From positions 1-33,340 of the forward strand of contig NZ_MUZA01000069.1 of NCBI RefSeq assembly GCF_021442385.1: DNA of 33,340 nt, read 5' to 3'. Shown in pieces: positions 9,264-17,850 of the stretch (its first letter is position 1; the number at the start of each line of letters is the position of its first letter). This DNA comes from Micromonospora sp. MH99 (GTDB lineage: Bacteria > Actinomycetota > Actinomycetes > Mycobacteriales > Micromonosporaceae). The position numbers were made by a program, and so were the translations under genes. The notes under the pieces were generated by a model that saw only the letters and a list, made by a program, of their open reading frames with translations, was not told the origin of the DNA and ran no database searches.

Positions 9264-10466
9264 TCAGGCGCCGGCTGCCGGGTCCTCGTCGAGTTTGCCG
9301 AGGGCCCGGCTGAGCAGCACGGCGTACCCGACGATCGCCACCGCGAGCAGCAGCAGCATCGGCCGCGGTTCACGCACCCAGGTGGTGACCACGCCGACCG
9401 AGACGATCCCGTAGCCGGTGATCGCCAGCCGGCTCGCGCTCGGCCGGGCCCACAGCCAGGACAGGGCCAGCCCGCACAACGTCCAGACGATCACTGAGGC
9501 GGCCAGCGCCAGTCGCAGTTCGAGCGGCATGCGGGCCACGCTGTCGTCGACCAGTCGGACCACCTGACCGAGGGCCCAGCCCAGCAGCAACAGGGCACCG
9601 CCGAGCGGGAAGTGCAGATAGCCGTACGCCTGCCCGCCGCGCAGTCGGCTCTGCAGCACGCGGGTGGTGACGAAGGCGGTGTAGGCCCACCAGACGGCGG
9701 CCGGGATGAGGAAGGCCAGCCCGGCCGTCAGGATCATGTGCGGCGGGGGGTGATCCGGCACCGCGAAGAGCAGGTTGGCCATCGCGCTGCCCAACACGAT
9801 GATCGTGAACTGGCCGATGCGCTCGGGCAGGTGCCGGTTGTCCACTGGCCAATCGTTGAGCCAGCGCCGGCCGACCCAGGGGGTGGCCAGCTCGATGACC
9901 ATCGCGATGATCCACAGCGTCGTGCGCGACCCGGTGGGTGCGACGAGCGAGGCCAGCCAGATGAGCCAGCCCGACCCGAACCCGAGCAGGTAGATCGTGG
10001 TCACCGTCCGGGCCATCGGGCTGGTCGGCCGGGCCCGCAGATACAGCAGGAGCAGCACACCCCGCACGATCAGGTATCCCACCGGAAGCAGCACGCTCTC
10101 GGGCACCTCGTCGACGCCGAGCGTCATCGCGCCGGCGCCGACCAGGGCGACCAGCACCAGCAGCCGGTGCAGCGCGTCGTCCGGGTCGAACCGGTTGTCG
10201 TAGAAGACCTGCCCCAGCCAGCACCACTGGATCACCAGGAACAGCCCGATCACGGCCAGCACGGCCGTCGGCGCCGGGGTCGGGTCGTCGCCGAGCCGAC
10301 GTACGACGGCCGCCAGCGCGTACACGAAGATGAGGTCGAGGAAGAGTTCGAGCCAGGTGGCGTGCCGGTGGCCGGCCTCGTCCTGGGCGGGCGCCACGCC
10401 AGGCAGCCCCAGCCGGCCGAGGATCCGGCGCGGCCGGCGGGCGCCGTCACCGCGTACCCTCCGCAT
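9264..10466 (-). CDS. LtrA family (low temperature requirement protein A-like) membrane protein
   Basis: About 400 residues with roughly ten to twelve hydrophobic segments. The early motif ATWLELFLDLIFVYALAAVVRRL is diagnostic for the LtrA family, and RIGQFTIIVLGSAMANLLFAV in the middle corresponds to its conserved ERxGLFTIIVLGE-like segment, here with Gln and Ser replacing usual residues. Function is poorly known; the name comes from Listeria cold growth. The ATG at 10466 is chosen as the first Met before a basic leader; its ribosome-binding site is weak and the frame is open further upstream. Divergent from dnaG with a 136-bp gap. Confidence 0.85.
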   Translation of the reverse strand: MRRVRGDGARRPRRILGRLGLPGVAPAQDEAGHRHATWLELFLDLIFVYALAAVVRRLGDDPTPAPTAVLAVIGLFLVIQWCWLGQVFYDNRFDPDDALHRLLVLVALVGAGAMTLGVDEVPESVLLPVGYLIVRGVLLLLYLRARPTSPMARTVTTIYLLGFGSGWLIWLASLVAPTGSRTTLWIIAMVIELATPWVGRRWLNDWPVDNRHLPERIGQFTIIVLGSAMANLLFAVPDHPPPHMILTAGLAFLIPAAVWWAYTAFVTTRVLQSRLRGGQAYGYLHFPLGGALLLLGWALGQVVRLVDDSVARMPLELRLALAASVIVWTLCGLALSWLWARPSASRLAITGYGIVSVGVVTTWVREPRPMLLLLAVAIVGYAVLLSRALGKLDEDPAAGA

Positions 10467-10602
10467 CTGGTCATGGTCCCCGCGCGGGCCCGGCGGCCGG
10501 GCCGGAACGGGCGAGCCCGACGGCGGCCCCCGCCACACCGGTGTCCCCCGGCCGGCGTGTCATCGGTCCGGCAGGGCAGGATGTACGCCGAGGGGGTGGC
10601 GC

Positions 10603-12486
10603 ATGGCTGGGCGGATCCGGGACGAGGACATCGCACTGGTCCGGGAACGCACCTCGATCGGGGATGTGATCTCCGAGACGGTCACCCTGAAGTCCGCCGG
10701 CGGCGGCAACCTCAAGGGCCTGTGCCCGTTCCACGACGAGAAGAGCCCGTCGTTCAACGTCTCGCCCGCCCGCAACGTCTGGTACTGCTTCGGCTGCGGG
10801 GCCGGCGGCGACGCGATCAAGTTCCTGATGGACGCGGAGCACCTCAGCTTCGTCGAGTCGGTCGAGCGGCTGGCCGGGCGTGCCGGCATCCAGCTGCGCT
10901 ACGTCGAGGACGACCGGAGCACCCCGCGTCCCCGCCCGCAGCAGGGCCAACGGCAGCGCCTCGTCGCCGCGCACGCCGCCGCTGTCGATTTCTACCGGGC
11001 GCAACTCAGCACCGCCGGGGCGCGGCCGGCCCGGGAGTTCCTGGCGAAACGGGGCTTCGACCGGGCCGCCGCCGAGCGCTACGGGTGCGGGTTCGCACCG
11101 GACGGCTGGGACCTGCTCACCAAGCACCTGCGCCAGCAGGGCTTCACCCATCAGGAGCTGGTCACCGCCGGGCTGTCCCGGGAAGCCCGCTCGGGCACGC
11201 TCATCGACCGGTTCCGGCGCCGGCTGCTGTGGCCGATCCGGGACCTCGCCGGCGACGTGATCGGCTTCGGCGCGCGCAAGCTCTTCGACGACGACGACGG
11301 CCCGAAGTACCTGAACACCCCCGAGACGCCGATCTACAAGAAGTCGCACGTGCTCTACGGCATCGACCAGGCCAAGCGGGAGATCGCCAAGCAGGGTCGG
11401 GCGGTGATCGTCGAGGGTTACACCGACGTGATGGCCTGCCACCTGGCCGGGGTGACGACGGCGGTGGCGACCTGCGGCACCGCGTTCGGCGCGGACCACA
11501 TCGGGGTGCTGCGCCGGCTCCTGCTGGACACCGACTCGGTGGCCGGCGAGATCATCTTCACCTTCGACGGGGACGCCGCCGGGCAGAAGGCGGCGCTGCG
11601 TGCCTTCTCCGACGACCAGCGCTTCGTGGGTCGGACGTTCATCGCGGTCAGCCCCGACAACATGGACCCGTGCGACCTGCGGTTGGCCAAGGGCGACCTG
11701 GCGGTCCGCGACCTGGTCGCCCGGCGCGAGCCCCTGGTCGACTTCGCGCTGCGCCACGAGATCAGCCGCTTCGACCTGGACACCGTCGACGGGCGGGTCG
11801 AGGCGATGCGCCGGGCCGCGCCGCTTGTCGCGCAGTTGAAAGACCGGGAGAAGCGCCCGGAGTACGTCCGCAAGCTCGCCATGGACCTCGGCATGGAGAT
11901 CGAGCCGGTGCAGCGGGCGGTGCTCGCCGCCGCCAACACTCCGCCGTCCGGCGGCGGACGGGACGCCGCACCCGCCCCACGACCTGCTCCGGCCCGTCCC
12001 GAACCGGCAGTGGACAGCCCGCAGTCGATGGTCGAACGCGAGGCGTTGAAGCTCGCCCTGCAACAGCCGGTGCTGGCCGGGCCGATGTTCGACGCGGTCG
12101 AGGCGACCGAATACCGCAACCCGGTGCACGTCGGCGTGCGGACTGCCGTCGCGCAGGCCGGTGGGGCCGTGTCGGCGACCGGCGGCGCCGTCTGGATCGA
12201 GAAGGTCCGCGACGCGTGCGACGACCTGGCCTCTGCGGCGCTGGTCGGCGAGCTGGCCGTGGAGCCGCTGCGGATCGACGGTGAACCGGACCCGCGCTAC
12301 GTGTCGATCACCATGGCCCGGGTGCAGTTCGGGTCGGTGACGGCCCGCATCCGCGACCTCAAGTCGCGCATCCAGCGGATCAACCCGGTCAACAACAAGG
12401 ACGAGTACTTCGCGGCCTTCGGCGAACTGCTGTCGCTGGAGCAGCATGCCCGGGCGTTGCGCGAGCAGGCCGCGGGAGGGCTCTAG
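10603..12486 (+). CDS. dnaG: DNA primase
   Basis: Synthesises RNA primers for replication with the DnaB helicase. The 627 residues are normal for actinobacterial DnaG. The CHC2-type zinc finger is at Cys41, His44, Cys62 and Cys65 (CPFHDEKSPSF and YCFGCGAGGDAIKFL). The RNA-polymerase core has the TOPRIM residues Glu271 (VIVEGYTDVM), Asp322 and Asp324 (FDGDAAG). A Pro/Ala linker near 447-467 leads to the C-terminal helicase-interaction domain. The ATG at 10603 follows AGGGGGTGGCGC and gives the expected MAGRIRDEDI start; the open frame from 10330 lies antisense to the LtrA gene. Its TAG is directly followed by the ATG of the next gene. Confidence 0.97.
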   Translation: MAGRIRDEDIALVRERTSIGDVISETVTLKSAGGGNLKGLCPFHDEKSPSFNVSPARNVWYCFGCGAGGDAIKFLMDAEHLSFVESVERLAGRAGIQLRYVEDDRSTPRPRPQQGQRQRLVAAHAAAVDFYRAQLSTAGARPAREFLAKRGFDRAAAERYGCGFAPDGWDLLTKHLRQQGFTHQELVTAGLSREARSGTLIDRFRRRLLWPIRDLAGDVIGFGARKLFDDDDGPKYLNTPETPIYKKSHVLYGIDQAKREIAKQGRAVIVEGYTDVMACHLAGVTTAVATCGTAFGADHIGVLRRLLLDTDSVAGEIIFTFDGDAAGQKAALRAFSDDQRFVGRTFIAVSPDNMDPCDLRLAKGDLAVRDLVARREPLVDFALRHEISRFDLDTVDGRVEAMRRAAPLVAQLKDREKRPEYVRKLAMDLGMEIEPVQRAVLAAANTPPSGGGRDAAPAPRPAPARPEPAVDSPQSMVEREALKLALQQPVLAGPMFDAVEATEYRNPVHVGVRTAVAQAGGAVSATGGAVWIEKVRDACDDLASAALVGELAVEPLRIDGEPDPRYVSITMARVQFGSVTARIRDLKSRIQRINPVNNKDEYFAAFGELLSLEQHARALREQAAGGL

Positions 12487-13023
12487 ATGGGACTGTTCAG
12501 CCGCAAGCCGAAGCTGCCTCCGGCCGACCGGCCACCGCTGGCCGCCGACGAGCGGGTGCTCGCCTGGTCGGCGGCGGGCAACGGCGAGGGCGACGGGGTC
12601 GTCGTGGCCAGCAACCTCGGGCTGTGGCTGCCCGGTCGGGGGCACCGCATCGGCTGGCACGACGTCCTCAAGGCGGTCTGGTCCGGTCGGGAGCTGACCG
12701 TCACGCCCGCCGAGACGGTCGTCGAGCGCGACGGCTACACAGTTGTCGCCGACGGGCCGGCCGAGACGTACCTGCTGCTCGACCCGGGTGAGCTGCCGCA
12801 CCAGGTGCGGGCCCGGGTGACGCGTTCCGTCGCGTACACCGAACACCACCCGGTGCCCGGCGGCGCGGCCCGGGTCGCGGCCCGGCGGGTGGCCGGCGTG
12901 GACGGTCTGACCTGGACGGTCCGCCTCGATCCCGGCACGCCGGCGGACGACGAGGCCCTGCTCGCCGAGACCGACCGCCTGGTCGGCGCGGCCCGCGCCG
13001 CCACCGCCCCGGCCGACAGCTGA
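12487..13023 (+). CDS. Conserved hypothetical protein downstream of dnaG
   Basis: A 178-residue soluble protein of unknown function starting on the base after the dnaG stop, so it is almost certainly cotranslated. It opens with a basic MGLFSRKPKLPP leader, then a beta-rich part (VVVASNLGLWLPGRGHRIGWHDVLKAVWSGRELTV) typical of PH-like domains, and ends with an Ala-rich tail. A gene of this kind after dnaG is common in actinobacteria. A role near primase is suggested only by position. Confidence 0.85.
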   Translation: MGLFSRKPKLPPADRPPLAADERVLAWSAAGNGEGDGVVVASNLGLWLPGRGHRIGWHDVLKAVWSGRELTVTPAETVVERDGYTVVADGPAETYLLLDPGELPHQVRARVTRSVAYTEHHPVPGGAARVAARRVAGVDGLTWTVRLDPGTPADDEALLAETDRLVGAARAATAPADS

Positions 13024-13030
13024 CCGGCCG

Positions 13031-14050
13031 TCACTTCGCGCCGAGGTCCGTCAGCGCCTTCTCGGCGCCGCGGTGCAGCGGCACCGGCAGGGTCCTGCGG
13101 GCCTTCTCCAGCGAGATCCCCTTGGCCGCCGGGTTGGCCTGGGCCAGGACGTCGCGCTTGTCGAACACCGTCCGGGTGATCGCGCAGGCGACGTTGGCGT
13201 CCAGGTCCTCGCGGACCAGCAGCACGTTGGGTACGACGATGGTCGGGGTGTCGGTCGCCGTCCGGTACACGTCCCGACCGATCGTGCCGGACTGGTAGCC
13301 GGGGCTCAGCGCGGTCAGCTTCGGCAGCAGCGCCGAGATGTCGACGAACGCCACAGTGTCGCCGGCGGTGGTGAACAGGTCCGTCACGCCCCCGGTGGGC
13401 AGGCCACCGGACCAGAAGAACCCGTCGATGCTGCCGTCCTTCATTCCGTCGACGGTCTTGGCGAGGTCGAGTCGCTGGGCCCGGACGTCCTTGGCCGGGT
13501 CGAGGCCGGCAGCCTCCAGCAGCCGGTTCGCGATCGCCTCGGTGCCGGACTTCGGGGAGCCCGTGGAGATCCGCTTGCCGCGCATCCCGGCCACCGAGGT
13601 GATTCCGGAGTCCTTACGGACCACCACCTGCGTGTAGTTGTCGTAGATGCGGGCCAGCGCCTGCACCGGCTGCGGCGCGCTGAAGCTGCCCTTGCCCTCG
13701 ACCGCGTTGACCGCCGTGTCGAACAGCGAGAACGCCACGTCGTACTTGCCACTGACCAACTGCTCGACGTTCTGCACCGAGGCGCCGGTCTCGGCGGCGG
13801 TGCCGGTGAGCTTGCCGCCGGTCGCCCCGGACAACTGCCCGGCCAGGGCGTTGCCGACCACGTAGTAGACACCTGTCGCGTTGCCCGTGGCGATGCCCAC
13901 GCGCGTCTCCCGGGTCACCTCGCAGGTGACCTCGCTGGCCGTGTCGTCCTTGGCCGCGCCGCCCTGCTGGCCTCCGCAGCCGGTGACGCCCGTCGTGACG
14001 AGGGCGAGCACGCTCAGGCCCGCTGCGAGCCGTACGTCGATTCGTCTCAC
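13031..14050 (-). CDS. TAXI-family TRAP transporter solute-binding lipoprotein
   Basis: Captures a small solute, usually an organic acid or amino acid such as glutamate, outside the membrane and delivers it to a TRAP permease. The 339-residue precursor has a lipoprotein signal peptide with lipobox VTGC (Cys25). The mature domain begins with the family signature VGIATGNATGVYYVVGNALA and includes GASVQNVEQLVSGKYDVAFSLFD and GKRISTGSPKSGTEAIANRLL. The GTG at 14050 has AAGGAGAG just upstream and overlaps the stop of the permease gene (GTGA), so both are coupled. The gene converges on the dnaG-linked gene with only seven bases between stops and no visible terminator. Confidence 0.93.
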   Translation of the reverse strand: MRRIDVRLAAGLSVLALVTTGVTGCGGQQGGAAKDDTASEVTCEVTRETRVGIATGNATGVYYVVGNALAGQLSGATGGKLTGTAAETGASVQNVEQLVSGKYDVAFSLFDTAVNAVEGKGSFSAPQPVQALARIYDNYTQVVVRKDSGITSVAGMRGKRISTGSPKSGTEAIANRLLEAAGLDPAKDVRAQRLDLAKTVDGMKDGSIDGFFWSGGLPTGGVTDLFTTAGDTVAFVDISALLPKLTALSPGYQSGTIGRDVYRTATDTPTIVVPNVLLVREDLDANVACAITRTVFDKRDVLAQANPAAKGISLEKARRTLPVPLHRGAEKALTDLGAK

Positions 14051-16326
14051 GGTCTCTCCTTGACAGGGTTGGTCGGTTGTCGACTGGCGGATCGGCCTCG
14101 CAGGAACACACCCGTCGCCGCGACGGCGGCCAGCGTCGTGCCCAGGGCGACCGGCACGGGTTCGAGCCAGAGCAGTGTCACGCCGCCGAGAGCGCCGAGC
14201 ACCCGCTCCGGGACGCCGGCCCGACCCACGCCGGGCAGCCAACCGCCGGCAGCGACAGCAAGCACCGCCACGCCGAGCGCGGTGACCAGGACGGCGACGA
14301 CGATCCGCTGGACACCGCCGATGCCGAGCAGGCCCAGCCCGGCGGGGGTGATGACGAACGCGATCGGGATCAGGTATGCCGGCAGCGCGTACCGCAGGGT
14401 CTGCCACATGGTCGGCACCAGCCGGCCTCCGGTGACGGCGGCCGCGGCCACCGCGGCGAGCGCGGTCGGCGGAGACACCTCGGACAGCACGGCGAAGTAG
14501 AAGACGAACATCGCCGCGGCGGGCGCTGTCACACCCAGGTCGAGCAGGGCCGGGCCGACGATCACCCAACCGATCACGAACGAAGCGGTAACCGGCACGG
14601 CCAGGCCCAACAGAGTGAGCGCGACGGCGGCGAGCAGCGCCGTGAGCACCAGGACCAGCGTCGGGTCCGAGGTGGCCGCCTGCGCCCCGCCGATCAGCAG
14701 CGCCGCCGCCTGCGGCCCGAGACCGGTCTTCGTGGTGGTCGCCGTGATGATGCCGGCGGCCGCGCAGACCGCCGTGACGGCCAGGACCCCGCGTACGCCG
14801 GTGACGAGCGCGGTCGCCAGCCGGGTCGGGGTGAGCCGGTGCGTGCGGTCCAGGTACGACAGCGCGGCGGCCAGGACGATGGCGAAGACGACGGCCCTCG
14901 TCGCGGACACACCTACCGCGAGGAGAACGATGATCGCGATCAGCGACGCGAAGTGGTAGCCGAACCGGCCCAGCAGCCGCCACGGCGAGTCGACGTCGAG
15001 GACGACCGGGCGTACGCCCGACCGGCGGGCGTCGATCTCCACGGCGAGCAGGATGCCCAGGTAGTAGAGCACCGTCGGTACCGTCGCCCAGCCCAGCACC
15101 TGAAGGTAGGACACGCCCAGGTACTCGGCGATGATGAACGCCGCCGCACCAAGAGTGGGCGGGGAGAGGATCGCGCCCACCCCGGCCGCGGCCAACATGC
15201 CGCCGGCCCGTTCCGGGGGATAACCGGCGCGGCGCAGCAGCGGCCAGGTGACCGCGCCGATGCTCACAGTTGTCGCCGCCCCGGAGCCGGACACGGTGCC
15301 GAGCAGGAAGCCCGAGGCCACAGCGGTTCGGCCGGCGGCGGTACGGGAGCGGCGGAACGCCGCAGCCGACAGGTCGACGAAGAACCGCCCGGCCCCGGAC
15401 AGTTCCAGCACCGCGCCGTAGATGGTGAACAGCACGATGTACGAGGCGGCCACGTCCAACGGGGTGCCGTAGAAACCGCTGTCGGAGTTGTAGAACGCGT
15501 CGACCAGTTGGCTGAAGTCGAGCCCGGAGTGCGCGACCGGCCAGGACTGCGGCAGCAACCCGCCGTAGTAGCCGTACCCGAGAAACAGCAGGCAGACGGC
15601 CGGCAGGATCCAACCTGTCGTGCGGCGGCACGCCTCCAGCAGCAGGAGCAGCAGCACCGTACCCAGCACCAGGTCGCTCGGCGCGAGCAGCCCCTGCCGG
15701 TCGAGGAACGCGTTGTAGCCGCCGCCACCCGTACCGATGTGGATCGGCAGGACGGGATACAGGCAGGCCGCCACAGTCAGGGCGGCCAGCACCCAGTCGG
15801 TGACGGTGGGCCTGGCGTTGTCGCTGCTGTCGCTGCGTCGGCGCGGGCGGGCCCAGCGCGGCAGGTCGGCCGGGTAGGCGAGGAAAACCAGGGGGAGTAC
15901 GCCGGCCAGGAAGATGATCAGGTAGTACTTGCTGCCCTGCGCGAGTGGGCGGAACACCTGCCAGAGAGCCAGCGCGCCGACCGCCAGCGCCACCGTGCCG
16001 AGGAGCAGAGCCGCCGGCCCGGACAGCACCCGACCGGGCTTCTCGTCCTCGAACTGGGCCGCCAGGTCCCGGGTCGCCCGCTCGGCCGCGCCGGCCGGTC
16101 CGGCCGGTTCTGTGGTCGCGGTCTGTCCGGTCGGCAGGGCCGGTTCTGTGGTCGCGGTCTGGCCGGTTGGTCCGACTGGGTCTGCGCTCTCGGCCAGGTC
16201 TGCGGTCTCGGCTGCTGGACGTGGTCGGGGTGGCCCGTCGGCGGCGTTCGTGGCAGGCCGGTCGCCGGGTGAGCTGGCTGGCCGGGCGGGTGACGGCGGA
16301 CCATCGGGCGAGCTGGCGGGCGACAC
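14047..16326 (-). CDS. Fused TRAP transporter permease (4TM/12TM, DctQM fusion)
   Basis: Membrane component of a sodium- or proton-coupled TAXI-TRAP importer. The chosen product is 759 residues. A cytoplasmic N-terminal region of about 110 residues is rich in Pro, Ala and Thr and holds a 12-residue repeat (PTGQTATTEPA). Hydrophobic helices follow throughout, with typical large-subunit segments such as GTVSGSGAATTVSIGAVTWPLLRRAGY and GVGAILSPPTLGAAAFIIAEYLGVSY. The GTG at 16326 is supported by TATCGT exactly six bases upstream (leaderless pattern); the frame is open to 16467. The order permease then binding protein, with overlapping codons, indicates a two-gene operon. Substrate is unknown. 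Confidence 0.9.
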   Translation of the reverse strand: MSPASSPDGPPSPARPASSPGDRPATNAADGPPRPRPAAETADLAESADPVGPTGQTATTEPALPTGQTATTEPAGPAGAAERATRDLAAQFEDEKPGRVLSGPAALLLGTVALAVGALALWQVFRPLAQGSKYYLIIFLAGVLPLVFLAYPADLPRWARPRRRSDSSDNARPTVTDWVLAALTVAACLYPVLPIHIGTGGGGYNAFLDRQGLLAPSDLVLGTVLLLLLLEACRRTTGWILPAVCLLFLGYGYYGGLLPQSWPVAHSGLDFSQLVDAFYNSDSGFYGTPLDVAASYIVLFTIYGAVLELSGAGRFFVDLSAAAFRRSRTAAGRTAVASGFLLGTVSGSGAATTVSIGAVTWPLLRRAGYPPERAGGMLAAAGVGAILSPPTLGAAAFIIAEYLGVSYLQVLGWATVPTVLYYLGILLAVEIDARRSGVRPVVLDVDSPWRLLGRFGYHFASLIAIIVLLAVGVSATRAVVFAIVLAAALSYLDRTHRLTPTRLATALVTGVRGVLAVTAVCAAAGIITATTTKTGLGPQAAALLIGGAQAATSDPTLVLVLTALLAAVALTLLGLAVPVTASFVIGWVIVGPALLDLGVTAPAAAMFVFYFAVLSEVSPPTALAAVAAAAVTGGRLVPTMWQTLRYALPAYLIPIAFVITPAGLGLLGIGGVQRIVVAVLVTALGVAVLAVAAGGWLPGVGRAGVPERVLGALGGVTLLWLEPVPVALGTTLAAVAATGVFLRGRSASRQPTNPVKERP
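16103..16174 (-). repeat. 36-bp in-frame tandem repeat in the TRAP permease N-terminus
   Basis: Two copies of a 36-bp unit (12 codons) give a repeated PTGQTATTEPA peptide in the low-complexity cytoplasmic leader. The in-frame period means slippage would change leader length without disrupting the gene. Confidence 0.65.
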
Positions 16327-16332
16327 GTGAGG

Positions 16333-16338
16333 ACGATA
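16333..16338 (-). promoter_or_regulatory. Putative -10 box of the TRAP operon
   Basis: TATCGT on the minus strand, exactly six bases before the GTG start at 16326, fitting a leaderless transcript. No clear -35 was found. Confidence 0.45.
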
Positions 16339-16436
16339 CCTGTCGATTGCCCGTCGTAGTGGGGCGTTGAGCGGCGTTTGCTTCCGGCGGGTCGGGCGCG
16401 TGGGTATTTGCGTGGAGGCTTGTCGGACCCGGCGGT

Positions 16437-16442
16437 TAGGGT
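16437..16442 (+). promoter_or_regulatory. Putative -10 box of the exporter ATPase gene
   Basis: TAGGGT, exactly six bases before the GTG at 16449, with no ribosome-binding site between. This fits a leaderless mRNA. The same hexamer recurs at 18161 before the permease genes. Confidence 0.5.
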
Positions 16443-16448
16443 CGGGCG

Positions 16449-17381
16449 GTGACTTCGGGGCGACCACTGATTCAGGCTCGTGGGCTGGTGAAGCGGTTCG
16501 GCGACTTCACCGCCGTCGACGGCATCGACGTCGAGGTGCGCCCGGGTGAGGCGTTCGGTTTCCTCGGGCCCAACGGCGCCGGCAAGTCCTCGACCATGCG
16601 GATGGTCGGCTGCATCTCCCCGCCGAGCGGCGGCGAGTTGCGCATCCTCGACCTGGATCCGGTCCGCGACGGGCCGGCGATCCGGGCGCGACTCGGCGTG
16701 TGCCCGCAGATGGACAACCTCGACCCGGAGCTGACCGTCCGGGAAAACCTCACGGTGTACGCCCGCTACTTCGGCATCTCGCGCCGGGCCGCCCGGGAAC
16801 GGGCCGCCGAGCTGCTCGACTTCGTCCAGCTCACCGAGCGGGCCGACAGTAAGGTCGAGCCGCTCTCCGGTGGCATGAAGCGCCGGTTGACCATCGCCCG
16901 CGCCCTGGTCAACGATCCGGAGATCGTGCTGCTCGACGAGCCGACCACCGGGCTCGACCCGCAGGCGCGGCACCTGGTGTGGGAGCGACTGTTCCGGCTC
17001 AAGCAGCAGGGCGTGACGCTGGTGCTCACCACGCACTACATGGACGAGGCCGAGCAGCTCTGCGACCGGCTGGTGGTGATGGACGGCGGGCGGATCGTCG
17101 CCGAGGGCTCACCCCGGGCGCTGATCGAGGAGCACTCCACCCGCGAGGTGGTCGAGCTGCGCTTCGCGGCCGAGTCGCAGGAGCCGTTCGCCGGCAAGCT
17201 CGACGGTGTGGGCGAGCGGGTCGAGGTGCTGCCCGATCGGGTGCTGCTCTACGTGCCCGACGGTGACGCGGCCGTCGCCGAGGTCGGCGCGCTGGGGCTC
17301 AACCCGGCCAACGTCCTGGTGCGGCGCAGCGGTCTGGAGGACGTCTTCCTGCACCTGACCGGCCGCACCCTGGTCGACTGA
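16449..17381 (+). CDS. ABC exporter ATP-binding protein (DrrA/NodI-like)
   Basis: Energises an ABC-2-type exporter of hydrophobic drugs, lipids or saccharides. The 310-residue protein has Walker A GPNGAGKS (40-47), the signature LSGGMKRR (139-146), Walker B IVLLDEP (159-165) and the switch His196 in LTTHYMDEAEQ. The C-terminal 80 residues form the DrrA-type extension (VVELRF...VLVRRSGLEDVFLHLTGR). The start GTG has a leaderless -10 at the right spacing. The partner permeases are the two genes at 18214-19830, but 830 bp containing hairpins and an opposing small gene intervene, which is unusual for this family. Confidence 0.94.
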   Translation: MTSGRPLIQARGLVKRFGDFTAVDGIDVEVRPGEAFGFLGPNGAGKSSTMRMVGCISPPSGGELRILDLDPVRDGPAIRARLGVCPQMDNLDPELTVRENLTVYARYFGISRRAARERAAELLDFVQLTERADSKVEPLSGGMKRRLTIARALVNDPEIVLLDEPTTGLDPQARHLVWERLFRLKQQGVTLVLTTHYMDEAEQLCDRLVVMDGGRIVAEGSPRALIEEHSTREVVELRFAAESQEPFAGKLDGVGERVEVLPDRVLLYVPDGDAAVAEVGALGLNPANVLVRRSGLEDVFLHLTGRTLVD

Positions 17382-17414
17382 CGGGCCGCCGCCGCTCTCC
17401 CCGCCGCTCGGTTC

Positions 17415-17467
17415 GCAGATCTTGGACAGTTTCCGTTAGGAGATAACGGAAACTGTCCAAGATCTGC
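17415..17467. terminator. Perfect 24-bp inverted repeat with 5-base loop
   Basis: Arms 17415-17438 and 17444-17467 are perfectly complementary; the loop is GGAGA. It starts 34 bases after the exporter ATPase stop and encodes the last codons and stop of the leftward gene at 17436-17768. It can act as a two-way terminator between these convergent genes. It has no T tract, and its AT content exceeds that of its surroundings. Confidence 0.8.
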
Positions 17468-17768
17468 TCAGGTCTGGTGCGGTGCTGCGTCCGAGGTCTC
17501 CATCCGCCTCCTGGAGCAGCGTGGCGAGGTGGATCAACAGGCCGGTCCTGTTCTCGCGGTACTCCCCGAGCAGCGCCAGGCGCGCGGGGGAGCACGGCCA
17601 TGCGGCGCCGCAGACCCGGCAGCGCCAGGATGGGCGCATCGCCACGTGCGGGCGGTACCGGGGCCGCTGCCCCGGACCCGAGCCAACCGGTGGCCGCCGT
17701 TCGGGCGGGCGCGTCGCCGGCACCTGAGTCGCCCGGTGGAGCCTCCGTCGGTGGGGAGGGGAGCGCAC
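17436..17768 (-). CDS. Small Cys-motif protein of unknown function
   Basis: Up to 110 residues. The core WRCRVCGAAWPCSPARLALLGEYRENRTGLLIHLATLLQEADGDLG has a CxxC(x4)C cluster that could bind zinc, followed by an amphipathic helical part. From memory, small actinobacterial proteins with a C-R-x-C-G-x-x-W-P-C motif are common and uncharacterised. The true start may be internal (a GTG giving VAMRPSW, or VPATRPP), since the first 40 residues are Arg/Pro-rich and lack a clear ribosome-binding site. The final residues TVSVIS come from the perfect hairpin, so the end may have been replaced by insertion of that element. It lies antisense between the exporter ATPase and its permeases. Confidence 0.6.
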   Translation of the reverse strand: MRSPPHRRRLHRATQVPATRPPERRPPVGSGPGQRPRYRPHVAMRPSWRCRVCGAAWPCSPARLALLGEYRENRTGLLIHLATLLQEADGDLGRSTAPDLSRSWTVSVIS

Positions 17769-17850
17769 CGGACCGTGGTCATGGGCCGCTTCCGCCCGCT
17801 GGCCTGCGCCCGTGAGCGGTTCCGCTGCGTGACAGTCTGGTGAGGATCCT

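Noticed and set aside
9612..12284. 890-residue forward frame spanning LtrA antisense and dnaG out of frame
   Set aside because: Low-complexity Arg/Gly/Pro sequence; the overlapping dnaG and LtrA frames have clear family motifs.
13031..15631. Single leftward frame joining the TAXI protein to upstream sequence
   Set aside because: The part above 14050 is out of frame with the real TRAP permease. The binding protein has its own ribosome-binding site, signal peptide and lipobox.
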